64,000 nt of DNA, from positions 656,841 to 720,840 of the forward strand of contig NZ_HE997182.1 in assembly GCF_000312445.1 (NCBI RefSeq). Reading direction: 5' to 3'. This DNA comes from Phocaeicola abscessus CCUG 55929 (GTDB lineage Bacteria; Bacteroidota; Bacteroidia; Bacteroidales; Bacteroidaceae). The notes under the pieces are model-generated. The model saw only the letters and a program-made list of their open reading frames with translations. It had not been told where the DNA came from and ran no database searches. The position numbers were made by a program, and so were the translations under genes. Within the stretch, counting starts at the first letter, position 1. Every line of letters begins with the position of its first letter. Below, piece by piece: positions 36,038 through 44,732 of this stretch.

Positions 36038-36057
36038 CTTTTCCTTTCTTGCAGAAA

Positions 36058-37194
36058 CTAAAGTAGTCGTTGAAATCTATCAATAAATACTTGCGCTTCT
36101 TCTAGCGACAAACAAAGCGGAGGCAATAAACGAATGACATTCGTCCCACTGGCCCCTGTGAAGACATGCTGCTCAAATAGCAAACGTTTACGCAGTTCTT
36201 TTATAGGTTTATTGAATTCGATACCTATCATTAGTCCGCACCCACGGACTTCTTTAATCTCTTCAGGGTGAGTAACCTGAATATTCTGCAATTCTTTCAA
36301 TAAGTATGTTCCGACGGTCTCCGCATTCTCCACTAAATGTTCTTTTGTTATCACATCCAACACGGCAATAGCAGCCGCACAAGCTAAATGGTTCCCTCCG
36401 AAAGTAGTACCTAATTGCCCATACGTCGGCCAAAACTTCGAACTGATCAAAACGCCGCTCATCGGAAAACCATTTCCTATACCTTTCGCCACCGTGATTA
36501 TATCGGGCCGAATCCCTGCATGTTGGTGAGCGAAGAATTTACCCGTGCGGCCATAGCCCGACTGTATTTCGTCCAGAATCAAGACGGCATCCGCATCGGA
36601 GCATACCTTACTCAATTCTTGCAAGAACCGGGCATCCGGAACGCGAATTCCCCCTACACCCTGAATACCTTCTATTATCACAGCGCATACATCTCCTTTT
36701 GCCAGCTCTGTTTTAAATGCATCAATGTCGTTCAGAGGCAGGAAGGTAACGTGCCCATTGCTGTTCACAGGGGCCGAAATCGCCGGATTATCGGTCACTT
36801 CAACGGCTAAAGAAGTGCGTCCGTGAAAGGCATTGTTTACGGAGAGGATGCGTTTTCTTCCATTATAAAACGAAGCTAATTTCAGAGCATTCTCATTCGC
36901 TTCCGCCCCGCTGTTGATCAGGAAAAGCTGATAATCGTCGTAGCCGGAAATCCGACCCAATCGGTCCGCTACTTCCTGCTGCAGCTGATTGACGACGGAA
37001 TTGGAATAAAAACCTAACCGGGCGACTTGCCGACTGATCATCTCCACATAATGAGGATGTGCGTGACCGATAGCTATGACAGCATGCCCGCCGTACAAAT
37101 CCAAGTACTCATTGCCTTGATCGTCCCAGACACGGCAACCTTTACCTTTGACTACGTGGATGCCAAACAATGGATATACCTCAAACAGTTTCAT
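36058..37194 (-). CDS. argD: Acetylornithine/succinylornithine aminotransferase
   Basis: PLP-dependent class III aminotransferase, converting N-acyl-glutamate semialdehyde to N-acyl-ornithine. The PLP-binding region reads LILDEIQSGYGRTGKFFAHQ near residue 205, with the Schiff-base lysine in DIITVAKGIGNG. NSGAEANENALKLA near 95 is the phosphate-binding block. Length 378 is normal. It is the last gene of the arg operon, 12 bp behind argC. In Bacteroides this pathway runs with N-succinyl intermediates. Confidence 0.94.
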   Translation of the reverse strand: MKLFEVYPLFGIHVVKGKGCRVWDDQGNEYLDLYGGHAVIAIGHAHPHYVEMISRQVARLGFYSNSVVNQLQQEVADRLGRISGYDDYQLFLINSGAEANENALKLASFYNGRKRILSVNNAFHGRTSLAVEVTDNPAISAPVNSNGHVTFLPLNDIDAFKTELAKGDVCAVIIEGIQGVGGIRVPDARFLQELSKVCSDADAVLILDEIQSGYGRTGKFFAHQHAGIRPDIITVAKGIGNGFPMSGVLISSKFWPTYGQLGTTFGGNHLACAAAIAVLDVITKEHLVENAETVGTYLLKELQNIQVTHPEEIKEVRGCGLMIGIEFNKPIKELRKRLLFEQHVFTGASGTNVIRLLPPLCLSLEEAQVFIDRFQRLL

Positions 37195-37206
37195 CTTACA
37201 ACTACA

Positions 37207-38178
37207 TTAAAAGGCCGAGGGTTTGAGTTTTAACCCTATCGTTTCCTCCAGATTAAACATCAGGTTCATGTTGTGGACCGCCGTACCGCTGGCGCCCTTC
37301 AACAAGTTATCGATGCACGAAACGATCAACAACTTATCCGTCCCGTGCCTTTCCAAATGAATCAAGCATTTATTGGTATTGACGACCTGCTTTAAATCGA
37401 TATTCTCCTTCACCAGGAACACGAAAGAGTCCTCTGCATAATAATCTTCATACAACTTGTATAAATCTTCTTCGCTCATGGTATTTTTTACGATAAGCGT
37501 TGCAAAGATACCGCGAGGAAAATCGCCGCGATAAGGAATGAATGCTATTTCGGAACGAAAACTGTGCTGCAATTGGCAAAGAGATTGTTCGATTTCTGGC
37601 ACATGCTGATGTCGAAAGGGTTTATAAATGCTTAGATTATTGTTCCGCCAGCTGAAATGACTCGTCGCTCCCGGCTTCACGCCTGCTCCCGTACTTCCGG
37701 TGATCGCATTCACGATCACCTCGTCGTTCAACAACAGATGCTTCGCCAAAGGTAGCAACCCCAACAGAATACAGGTGGCAAAACAACCGGGATTAGCCAC
37801 GTATCGACTGTGGCAAATCGTCCGCCGGTTCAATTCTGGCAAGCCATAGATAAAATCATTTCTTTCCGTTTTCAAGCGATAATCCATGCTCAGGTCGATA
37901 ACCTTCAGATTCTCCGGGAGCTGATGGTTTTCCATAAACTTTCGCGTATCTCCGTGAGCCGTACAAAAGAAAACGACATCTGCCTCCTGCAAAGGCAGTT
38001 CATCCGTAAAAATCAAATCCGTTTCTCCATAAAGTCCCTCATGAACGGAGGTTATCCGATCGCCTGCATGGCTGGTACTATGGATAAACTTCATTTCCAC
38101 ATCGGGATGATTGAGCAACAACCGAATCAATTCCCCTGCTGTATAGCCCGCTCCACCTATTATTCCGACTCTGATCAT
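37207..38178 (-). CDS. argC: N-acyl-gamma-glutamyl-phosphate reductase
   Basis: NADPH-dependent reductase of arginine synthesis. It starts with a Rossmann nucleotide-binding loop (VGIIGGAGYTAGELIRLL). The catalytic cysteine is in ANPGCFATCILLGL near residue 130, and the STGAGVKPG and HQHVPEIEQ stretches are typical of type 1 ArgC. Length 323. It lies 23 bp behind argG. Confidence 0.95.
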   Translation of the reverse strand: MIRVGIIGGAGYTAGELIRLLLNHPDVEMKFIHSTSHAGDRITSVHEGLYGETDLIFTDELPLQEADVVFFCTAHGDTRKFMENHQLPENLKVIDLSMDYRLKTERNDFIYGLPELNRRTICHSRYVANPGCFATCILLGLLPLAKHLLLNDEVIVNAITGSTGAGVKPGATSHFSWRNNNLSIYKPFRHQHVPEIEQSLCQLQHSFRSEIAFIPYRGDFPRGIFATLIVKNTMSEEDLYKLYEDYYAEDSFVFLVKENIDLKQVVNTNKCLIHLERHGTDKLLIVSCIDNLLKGASGTAVHNMNLMFNLEETIGLKLKPSAF

Positions 38179-38201
38179 TACAATTAGTTTAAATTCAGAC
38201 G

Positions 38202-39413
38202 TTAACGTTCCTCGTCAGGATGAATGCCGTAATAAACTCTCAGGGGGGTACTCGACACTTTAATAAAGCCTTTGGCTTCTTCGGCTGTCCAACCCCGCTG
38301 CATCTCGCCGTACTCGCCTAATTTGCTCTTCAGCAAATCGTCCGGAGAATCGACTCCTACGGTTTCAAAACCGTAAGGACGCAGCTTCAGTATTACAGTT
38401 CCATTGACATGTCGTTGACTACTTAGAAACATCGCCTCCATATCCGGCATAACCGGTTCCAAGTATTGACTTTCGTGCAAGAACATGCCGTACCAGTTTC
38501 CTAGCTGATCTTTCCAATATTGCTGCCATTTACTCAACGTATGTTTCTCAAGCAGGCGGTGAGCTTCTATAATCAGTTTAGGCGCTGCGGCTTCAAAGCC
38601 TACGCGTCCTTTAATACCAACGATGGTGTCGCCCACGTTGCAATCGCGTCCGATAGCATAAGCAGCTCCGATTTCCTCAATCTTTTGAATCGCGCTGATC
38701 TTGTCGTCGAACCATTCGTCGTTTACGGCAACGATTTCTCCTTTTTCAAACCGAATCTTCAATTCAGATTCTTCTCGACGAACGACATGTTTCAAATAAG
38801 CTTCTTCAGGAAGGCCTTTCGTCGGATCGAGGATCTCTCCGCCACAGATGCTCGTACCCCAGATTCCCACGTTGTATGAGTATTTCAACTTGGTAAAATC
38901 GGCGTAAAAGCCGTGTGCGTTCAGATAGTCCATTTCTTCCCGGCGGGTCAAGGTTTTGTCGCGAGTCAAGGTAATGATCTCTACGCCAGGAGCCATTACC
39001 AGAAAAGTCATGTCGAATCGAATCTGATCGTTTCCAGCACCGGTAGATCCGTGTGCGATGGCATCGGCCCCTATTTGGTTGGCATAGCGGGCGATAGCCA
39101 TCGCCTGAAAGATACGTTCGGACGAAACGGATATTGGGTAGCAGTTGTTTCTCATCACATTGCCGAAGATCATATATTTCAGGCTCTTGGCATAATACTC
39201 CTGCGTCACGTCCAGCGTCACATATCGGGTTGCTCCCAACTTATAGGCGTTCTCTTCGTTCTTTCTCAATTGTTCTTCACTGAATCCACCCGTATTGGCA
39301 GAGGCGGCGTAGACTTCGCAATTCATTTCTTTGGTTAGATACATCACCGTATACGATGTATCTAAGCCTCCGCTATAAGCGACTACTACTTTTTTCTTAC
39401 TTTTCTTTTCCAC
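38202..39413 (-). CDS. argG: Argininosuccinate synthase
   Basis: Ligates citrulline and aspartate using ATP. The N-terminal PP-loop VVAYSGGLDTSYTV is at about residues 10-23, and HGSTGAGNDQIRFD near 120 contributes to the substrate site. Length 403. It lies 12 bp behind the GNAT gene. If carbamoylation in this organism yields N-succinylcitrulline, as in Bacteroides fragilis, the ArgE-like enzyme at 19 kb would free citrulline for this step. Confidence 0.95.
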   Translation of the reverse strand: MEKKSKKKVVVAYSGGLDTSYTVMYLTKEMNCEVYAASANTGGFSEEQLRKNEENAYKLGATRYVTLDVTQEYYAKSLKYMIFGNVMRNNCYPISVSSERIFQAMAIARYANQIGADAIAHGSTGAGNDQIRFDMTFLVMAPGVEIITLTRDKTLTRREEMDYLNAHGFYADFTKLKYSYNVGIWGTSICGGEILDPTKGLPEEAYLKHVVRREESELKIRFEKGEIVAVNDEWFDDKISAIQKIEEIGAAYAIGRDCNVGDTIVGIKGRVGFEAAAPKLIIEAHRLLEKHTLSKWQQYWKDQLGNWYGMFLHESQYLEPVMPDMEAMFLSSQRHVNGTVILKLRPYGFETVGVDSPDDLLKSKLGEYGEMQRGWTAEEAKGFIKVSSTPLRVYYGIHPDEER

Positions 39414-39425
39414 TATCGGTTTTTA

Positions 39426-39986
39426 TTAAATTTCTTCCTCACCTTTATGCAATTCCGGATCGTACAACATGGCGGTACAGATACAGAATTTACGATTCTT
39501 TTCTTTCAAGATAGGATAATTGATACACCCTTCGCAACCTTTCCAAAAGGCTTCGTCGTCAGTCAGTTCATTGAATGTGACGGGGAGGTATCCCAATTGC
39601 GTATTCATTTTCATTACCGCTGCGCCGCTCGTCAAGCTGAAGATCTTTGCTTTAGGCCAACGCATACGCGCCAATCGGAATGAAGCTGCCTTGATTCGGC
39701 GGGCGAGCCCTATTCCCTGATAGGTAGGATGCACAATCAGCCCGGAAGTGGCTACGTATTGCTTATTGCCCCACGATTCAATATATGTAAACCCTGCGAA
39801 CTGGGCTCCATGAAGGGCGATGATCGCCTTGCCTTCTTTCATCTTCGTGGCGACGTATTCGTGTGTACGTTCGGCGATGCCGGTTCCGCGGACTTTAGCG
39901 GCTTCACGGATTGTATCCAAAATGATATCAACATAAATTTCGTGAGAGGAATCTGCTATCATCACGTCAATATCTTTCAACTCCAT
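39426..39986 (-). CDS. GNAT acyltransferase in the arg operon (ArgA-like candidate) with Cys cluster
   Basis: A 186-residue GNAT-fold protein. The acetyl-CoA-binding motif A is TSGLIVHPTYQGIGLARRIK near residue 85. It lies between argR and argG with 25- and 12-bp gaps, so it is the likely first enzyme, acylating glutamate with acetyl- or succinyl-CoA. The C-terminal tail has four cysteines, C-x2-C-x13-C-x-C (residues about 151, 154, 168, 170), which could bind zinc or an Fe-S cluster. That is unusual for GNAT enzymes. Function is inferred from position. Confidence 0.75.
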   Translation of the reverse strand: MELKDIDVMIADSSHEIYVDIILDTIREAAKVRGTGIAERTHEYVATKMKEGKAIIALHGAQFAGFTYIESWGNKQYVATSGLIVHPTYQGIGLARRIKAASFRLARMRWPKAKIFSLTSGAAVMKMNTQLGYLPVTFNELTDDEAFWKGCEGCINYPILKEKNRKFCICTAMLYDPELHKGEEEI

Positions 39987-40011
39987 TTTCTCGTTTAGTT
40001 TAAACGATCTG

Positions 40012-40488
40012 TCAGTGTATGTTGGGAATCAATACGGAAAGTATACGTTTGATCTGGGTATCGGTACAATTTTCGCGGACTACCAGCAAGATGGTATCGT
40101 CGCCGGCAACTGTTCCTAATATTTCTTCAAAGCCGAAATTATCGATATCGTAAGCCAGACTCCCTGCGTAACCCGGACGCGTTTTGATGACCGCTACCCT
40201 GGTCGAAAAATCGATGGAGATAAACCCGCTGTGGGCCAACATTTCGTTGACTGAATGTTGCTGCGTATTCCGGCGATACATCGTATCGTTGGGTAAGACA
40301 TACACGTAATTGCCGTTCGAACTTGCCGCCTTGGCGACTTTCAATTGTTTCAAGTCACGCGAAAGCGTAGCCTGTGTCAACCGGAACCCTTCTTTTTTCA
40401 GTTCGCTTAACAATTCTTCCTGACTCCCTAATTCTTTGCTGGATACAATCACTTTGATCGTCTCCAACCTGCGATTCTTATTCTTCAT
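40012..40488 (-). CDS. argR: Arginine repressor
   Basis: A 158-residue winged-helix repressor. The N-terminal domain contains ELGSQEELLSELKKEGFRLTQATLSRDLKQLKV (about residues 15-50), the typical ArgR recognition region. The C-terminal hexamerisation and arginine-binding domain is seen in GYAGSLAYDIDN and EILGTVAGDDTILLVVRE. The ATG at 40488 is chosen because a -7 box and an ARG-box-like operator lie in the longer frame up to 40548. It heads the arg operon and probably represses it when arginine is plentiful. Confidence 0.93.
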   Translation of the reverse strand: MKNKNRRLETIKVIVSSKELGSQEELLSELKKEGFRLTQATLSRDLKQLKVAKAASSNGNYVYVLPNDTMYRRNTQQHSVNEMLAHSGFISIDFSTRVAVIKTRPGYAGSLAYDIDNFGFEEILGTVAGDDTILLVVRENCTDTQIKRILSVLIPNIH

Positions 40489-40514
40489 AAATACATAAAT
40501 ATTCTGGTTCGGAG

Positions 40515-40547
40515 CAAAAATACAAGATATTCCCGAATAATCATTCA
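40515..40547 (-). promoter_or_regulatory. argR promoter with ARG-box-like operator
   Basis: On the minus strand TGAATGATTATTCG (40534-40547) matches the ArgR operator core TGAAT-n4-ATTCA with one change. It lies in the -33 area of a -7 box TATTTTTG (40515-40522), 27 bp before the argR ATG. Confidence 0.65.
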
Positions 40548-40654
40548 ATCCTCTGCATTTTTTTTCGATTTGTTATAATTATAAATTTATAGCCCTCTTC
40601 GAACGGCTAAAAATTGAACGAATCGTGGGGGATTTCGGTCGAATCGTGCAATAT

Positions 40655-40688
40655 GCCGGTTTCTAAATTCATTTTTAGGTTTCGGCGA
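40655..40688 (+). repeat. 34-bp dispersed intergenic repeat, copy B
   Basis: GCCGG at the left, TCTAAATT and TTTTT in the middle, TCGGCGA at the right. 28 of 34 positions are identical to copy A at 35917-35950. The centre contains CTAAA-TTCATT-TTTAG, a clean dyad. Confidence 0.6.
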
Positions 40689-40801
40689 ATATTATTTTCA
40701 AACTTCGGAACATCTCAAGACAGAAAAATAAATAATTTCAATACAATCGTTTAAGTTTTTCAATCCCTTGACTCCTACAGGGGACGACAGTCTTGAAAAA
40801 A

Positions 40802-42142
40802 TCAGAACAGAAATCTCATCACATCATTGAAATTCGCCCATATCAATAAAGCGAATAAAAGAACCATCCCTGTGATCTGGGCATATTCCATGAACTTGTC
40901 GCTCGGTTTGCGCCGAGCGATAATCTCGTACAGCAGGAAGAACACATGCCCACCGTCTAACGCGGGTATAGGCAAAATATTCATAAAGGCGAGGATGATG
41001 GACAGGAAGGCCGTCATCGACCAGAATTTATGCCAATCCCATTTTTTGGGGAAGATGCTTCCTATCGTTCCGAAACCGCCCAGACTCTTGGCGCCCTCTT
41101 TGGTGAATACATATTTCATATCGTTGACATAGCCCTTCAAGGTGTTTACTCCCAGCTGAATGCCGGCGGGAAAAGAAGCGAAGAAATCGTATTTTAAGAT
41201 CGTCGTTTTATAATTCAGCATTTGTCCCATCGTTCCGACCATGAATAGCGTATCTGTCTGCAGACTGACGGTATCCAATCTTTCCGCCCGATCGAAGACG
41301 ACTTTCAAGGTGGCCGTTTTCTCTTTTCTGACGATTGCATCGTTCTTAAGATCATCCATCACCTCCAGGAAAGCGTTCCACGAGTTCACAGGCTTGTCGT
41401 TGACCGCTAAGATTTTATCCCCTTTGCGAATTCCGGCTTTGGCAAAAGATCCGCCAGGCAAGACAGAATCGATCACGTTAGGGATTAGGACGTCTACGAA
41501 TACCGGATTCTCTTTCGCCATATCCAATAAGCTTATCTCCGGCATGAAGATCTCCTTTTCCCGCCCGTTTCTCTTCACTATAACGACACGGGCCTCTGCG
41601 ATGGCGCGAAGCATATCTACGCCATAGCGTTGGATCGGTTTATCGTCCGCCTTCAACAGAATGTCGCCATCTCGGAAACCGATTCGTTGAGCCGTTTTGT
41701 TGAACTTCATACCATAGGTCATATCTTGCAACGCGACGTAAGAGTCGCCCCAATGCAACAGAATCATGGAGTAAATAAACAGGGCCAACAGGAAATTCAT
41801 GACCACTCCGGCGATCATGATGATTAACCGCTGCCAAGCCGGTTTCGTACGGAACTCCCACGGTTGAGGTGGCTTTTTCATTTGGTCGGTATCCATTGAT
41901 TCGTCGATCATGCCGGCAATCTTTACATATCCGCCTAAAGGCAGCCAACCGATCCCGTATTCCGTTTTGCTTTTTTTCGGTTTCCATCGAAACAGGGTGA
42001 ACCAGGGATCGAAAAAGATGTAGAACTTTTCTACACGCACCTTAAACAGTTTGGCTGCCGCAAAGTGCCCCCCTTCATGAATAACGACCAGCAGCGAAAA
42101 GCTGACGATCAACTGAAGAGCACGAATCAAAAATGTTTCCAT
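40802..42142 (-). CDS. rseP: Site-2 intramembrane metalloprotease RseP
   Basis: A 446-residue membrane protease with zinc motif HEGGH at residues 22-26 and the C-terminal partner motif NILPIPALDGGH. Two PDZ-like segments lie between, one around RIGFRDGDILLKAD and one around KAGIRKGDKILAVND. In E. coli it cleaves the anti-sigma factor RseA. In Bacteroidetes it may also process FecR-type anti-sigma factors or remnant signal peptides. It lies 20 bp behind dxr. Confidence 0.94.
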   Translation of the reverse strand: METFLIRALQLIVSFSLLVVIHEGGHFAAAKLFKVRVEKFYIFFDPWFTLFRWKPKKSKTEYGIGWLPLGGYVKIAGMIDESMDTDQMKKPPQPWEFRTKPAWQRLIIMIAGVVMNFLLALFIYSMILLHWGDSYVALQDMTYGMKFNKTAQRIGFRDGDILLKADDKPIQRYGVDMLRAIAEARVVIVKRNGREKEIFMPEISLLDMAKENPVFVDVLIPNVIDSVLPGGSFAKAGIRKGDKILAVNDKPVNSWNAFLEVMDDLKNDAIVRKEKTATLKVVFDRAERLDTVSLQTDTLFMVGTMGQMLNYKTTILKYDFFASFPAGIQLGVNTLKGYVNDMKYVFTKEGAKSLGGFGTIGSIFPKKWDWHKFWSMTAFLSIILAFMNILPIPALDGGHVFFLLYEIIARRKPSDKFMEYAQITGMVLLFALLIWANFNDVMRFLF

Positions 42143-42162
42143 TGACTATTATCTGTTTTTAA

Positions 42163-43308
42163 TTATTTACATAAACTTCGAGCAACCTGACGGGCTTCTG
42201 CATCTGTTGCTACATAATCTTCATACATTGGTGATTTCATATACCGCACCTTTTCCATCGTCTCCGCGATGACGTCGCTCATGTGAAGAAAGGAGATCCG
42301 ATCGTGCAGGAAAGCCTCTACTGCTACTTCGTCGGCCGCATTGACGATGCAAGGCATATTTCCTCCCTGCCGAATTGCGTCGTATGCTAGGGCCAGGTTA
42401 CGGAACTTCTTTATATCCGGCTTCTCAAAGGTGAGCTCTTTCACTTTGGACAGATCGATTCGCTCGAAGGATGAAGGCAAACGTTCGGGATAGGAGAAAG
42501 CTAGCTGGATGGGAAGCCGCATATCCGGTACGCCCAACTGCGCCTTGACGGCCCCGTCGACAAACTGAACAGCTGAGTGGACAATAGATTGGGGATGAAC
42601 CAACACTTCTATCTGGTTGGGCCGTATCCCGAACAGCCATTTGGCTTCAATGATCTCGAAACCTTTATTCATCATCGAGGAGGAATCGATCGTGATTTTG
42701 GCTCCCATCTTCCAGTTCGGATGCCTTAGGGCTTGCTCTTTCGTCACTGCAGCCAATTCCTCCATCGAATAAGTACGAAACGGACCGCCGGAAGCTGTCA
42801 ATAAGATCTTCTCTATAGGATTTCCGTACTCCAGACATTGGAATATCGCTGAATGTTCCGAATCGACCGGCAAAATCGGAGTGCGGTATTCCTCTGCCAA
42901 GGACGTGATCAGTTCACCGGCCACAACCAGGGTCTCTTTGTTTGCTAATGCAATCGTTTTACCTGCTTTGATGGCTTCTATTGTGGGCTTCAGACCTGCA
43001 TAACCTACCACGGCGACAAGCACGATATCGACGGACTGAGCGGCGACAATCTGACAAACGGCCTCCGCTCCGGCGTAGACCTTCACCGGGATGTCAGCAA
43101 CCAGCTCTTTCAGCTGGTCGTATTTCTTCTCGTTGGCGATGACGATCGAATCGGGTAAGAATGCATGCGCTTGCTCGGCCAAAAGTTCCACCCGGTTATT
43201 CGCTGTTAACGCGTAGACTTCGAACGATTTCGGATTCGCTTCGATCACTTGAAGCGCCTGCGTCCCGATCGATCCCGTAGATCCTAATATCGCAATCTGC
43301 TTTTTCAT
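42163..43308 (-). CDS. dxr: 1-deoxy-D-xylulose-5-phosphate reductoisomerase
   Basis: Second enzyme of the non-mevalonate isoprenoid pathway. The NADPH loop GSTGSIGTQALQVI is at the N-terminus. LANKETLVVAGELI and PVDSEHSAIFQCL near residue 150 supply substrate and metal ligands (D and E), and SSMMNKGFEIIEAKWLFG near 220 completes the site. Length 381. ispF of the same pathway lies at 49.3 kb. It is 1 bp from the M23 peptidase gene. Confidence 0.96.
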   Translation of the reverse strand: MKKQIAILGSTGSIGTQALQVIEANPKSFEVYALTANNRVELLAEQAHAFLPDSIVIANEKKYDQLKELVADIPVKVYAGAEAVCQIVAAQSVDIVLVAVVGYAGLKPTIEAIKAGKTIALANKETLVVAGELITSLAEEYRTPILPVDSEHSAIFQCLEYGNPIEKILLTASGGPFRTYSMEELAAVTKEQALRHPNWKMGAKITIDSSSMMNKGFEIIEAKWLFGIRPNQIEVLVHPQSIVHSAVQFVDGAVKAQLGVPDMRLPIQLAFSYPERLPSSFERIDLSKVKELTFEKPDIKKFRNLALAYDAIRQGGNMPCIVNAADEVAVEAFLHDRISFLHMSDVIAETMEKVRYMKSPMYEDYVATDAEARQVARSLCK

Positions 43309-43309
43309 A

Positions 43310-44176
43310 TTAAAACGGAATATAATTCGTAGGATCTATGGCACGACCTTTATACCATAATTCGAAATGTAAATGAGGGCCTGTGCTCCATTTGCCGGTG
43401 CTACCGACCAATGCAATCGCTTCACCCGCCTTTGCCGTTTCGCCTTCCTGCTTCAACAACGATTCGCAGTGTTTATACACGGAGATGAATCCCTGATAGT
43501 GTTGCAATTCGATAACGTAACCGGTCTCAATCGTATAAGCAGCGGATATCACCGTGCCGTCTATCGTCGCCATGACACTTTCGTGCGGATTTGCCGCAAT
43601 ATCTACGCCGTAATGCCGGTGGGCTCTATCGAATCGGGAAGAGATGATGCCGTTTACAGGTCGGCAAAAGATCGTGCCGGAAATTTCGGCAGAGGGGAGG
43701 GGCGCCGTCAGGTTGTAACGCTCGGTCTCTTCGTACTGTTTCTGGAATTGCTCTTCCCGGCGGCTTCTTTCTAGCAAAGAATCAGACCGTATGGCCGTCA
43801 AGGAATCGATAGACCATCGGGTGGAATCCGTCTTTATCTCTCCGCGCAGTATATCTCGAATATTCATTATATACAATCGCTGCCTATCCAATTGCCTTTG
43901 CAAAGAATCGGCTCTCAGGACATTATCCACCACTTGCGCTCTGACCTCACTGTTCATATAGCCGGGAAGATAATTCCGCAAGGGGGTGAAAGTAACGATG
44001 ACCGCAGCTATAGAAAAGATAACGAAGACGATCAGCAGCAACCACGACAAGCCATTCAGCTTGGACACGTAAATATCGACCACTTCCTCCAAGGTATGCT
44101 CGTTGGTAACGGTCAATCGATACTTAAACTTGATGTTGTGCCAAAAGGCTCTTTTTCTTTTCTTTTTATCAGCCAT
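43310..44176 (-). CDS. M23 peptidoglycan endopeptidase, membrane anchored
   Basis: A 288-residue protein with a basic cytoplasmic N-terminus, one membrane segment (about residues 45-63), a helical linker and a C-terminal LytM/M23 domain. The zinc site is intact: His188 and Asp192 in HYGVDIA, and His268/His270 in TGPHLHFEL. It should therefore be an active D,D- or L,D-endopeptidase, unlike the EnvC-like protein at 17-18.5 kb. It lies between rimM and dxr. Confidence 0.91.
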   Translation of the reverse strand: MADKKKRKRAFWHNIKFKYRLTVTNEHTLEEVVDIYVSKLNGLSWLLLIVFVIFSIAAVIVTFTPLRNYLPGYMNSEVRAQVVDNVLRADSLQRQLDRQRLYIMNIRDILRGEIKTDSTRWSIDSLTAIRSDSLLERSRREEQFQKQYEETERYNLTAPLPSAEISGTIFCRPVNGIISSRFDRAHRHYGVDIAANPHESVMATIDGTVISAAYTIETGYVIELQHYQGFISVYKHCESLLKQEGETAKAGEAIALVGSTGKWSTGPHLHFELWYKGRAIDPTNYIPF

Positions 44177-44182
44177 TTTTCG

Positions 44183-44701
44183 TCACTCTAACAAACCTTC
44201 GGGTATTTGAACGGTAAGCCATCGTTTCTTTTGGTCGATCTTCAAAATAAATTTCTCGTGCGCCGGCAACAGTATTTCCTTCCGGTCTTTCTCGATCTTG
44301 AATAAAACGTTTATCGTCGTATCGTCTACTCCTGTCACCTTCCCCAAATCTCCGTGCGTGATGTCTTTCACTCGAAATCCGGTGAAGTGGTTCCACGACA
44401 CAATCTCCGGAGATGCCTTTTCGTCTATAAATTTCTTGGGGAAAAAGACCTCCGCATTGGTAAACAGCCGAGCTTTTTCTTCCGAATCGACATCTTCCAA
44501 TTTTATCAGTGCCGTCGTATCGGAACGGAAACGATACGCTTTGATAAAGAAAGGGACGAGGATTCCGTCCATCGAGCAAACGAGATAACCGCCTTCTACC
44601 TTATCGAAGATCGCATCGGTAAAAGTGAACAACAATTCTCCTTTTATTCCATGAGGTCGATGGAATTTGCCGATTTTATATACCTCCTCTTCCTTGATCA
44701 T
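44183..44701 (-). CDS. rimM: Ribosome maturation factor RimM
   Basis: A 172-residue 30S assembly factor. The N-terminal RimM domain begins with [18 protein letters not shown] and is followed by the PRC-barrel domain starting near [17 protein letters not shown] and ending IPEGLL. It lies 6 bp before the M23 gene. On its other side the DUF4290 gene is only 31 bp away. In other Bacteroidales, as I recall the order, murA sits in that gap. Confidence 0.92.
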   Translation of the reverse strand: MIKEEEVYKIGKFHRPHGIKGELLFTFTDAIFDKVEGGYLVCSMDGILVPFFIKAYRFRSDTTALIKLEDVDSEEKARLFTNAEVFFPKKFIDEKASPEIVSWNHFTGFRVKDITHGDLGKVTGVDDTTINVLFKIEKDRKEILLPAHEKFILKIDQKKRWLTVQIPEGLLE

Positions 44702-44732
44702 TTATGCTGAAGAATACCCGACAACCTCAATT

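Larger units (their letters stand above)
35494..36057. other. 564-bp intergenic region with hairpins and a dispersed repeat
   Basis: Lies between the WbsX-like gene and argD (convergent). It contains a 19-bp imperfect hairpin (35723-35764), one copy of the 34-bp dispersed repeat (35917-35950), and a 7-bp stem near argD (36021-36037). No convincing gene. Confidence 0.55.
40489..40801. other. Intergenic region between argR and rseP
   Basis: A 313-bp gap holding the argR promoter/operator, an AT-rich stretch near 40565-40590, and copy B of the 34-bp dispersed repeat. No gene seen. Confidence 0.55.
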
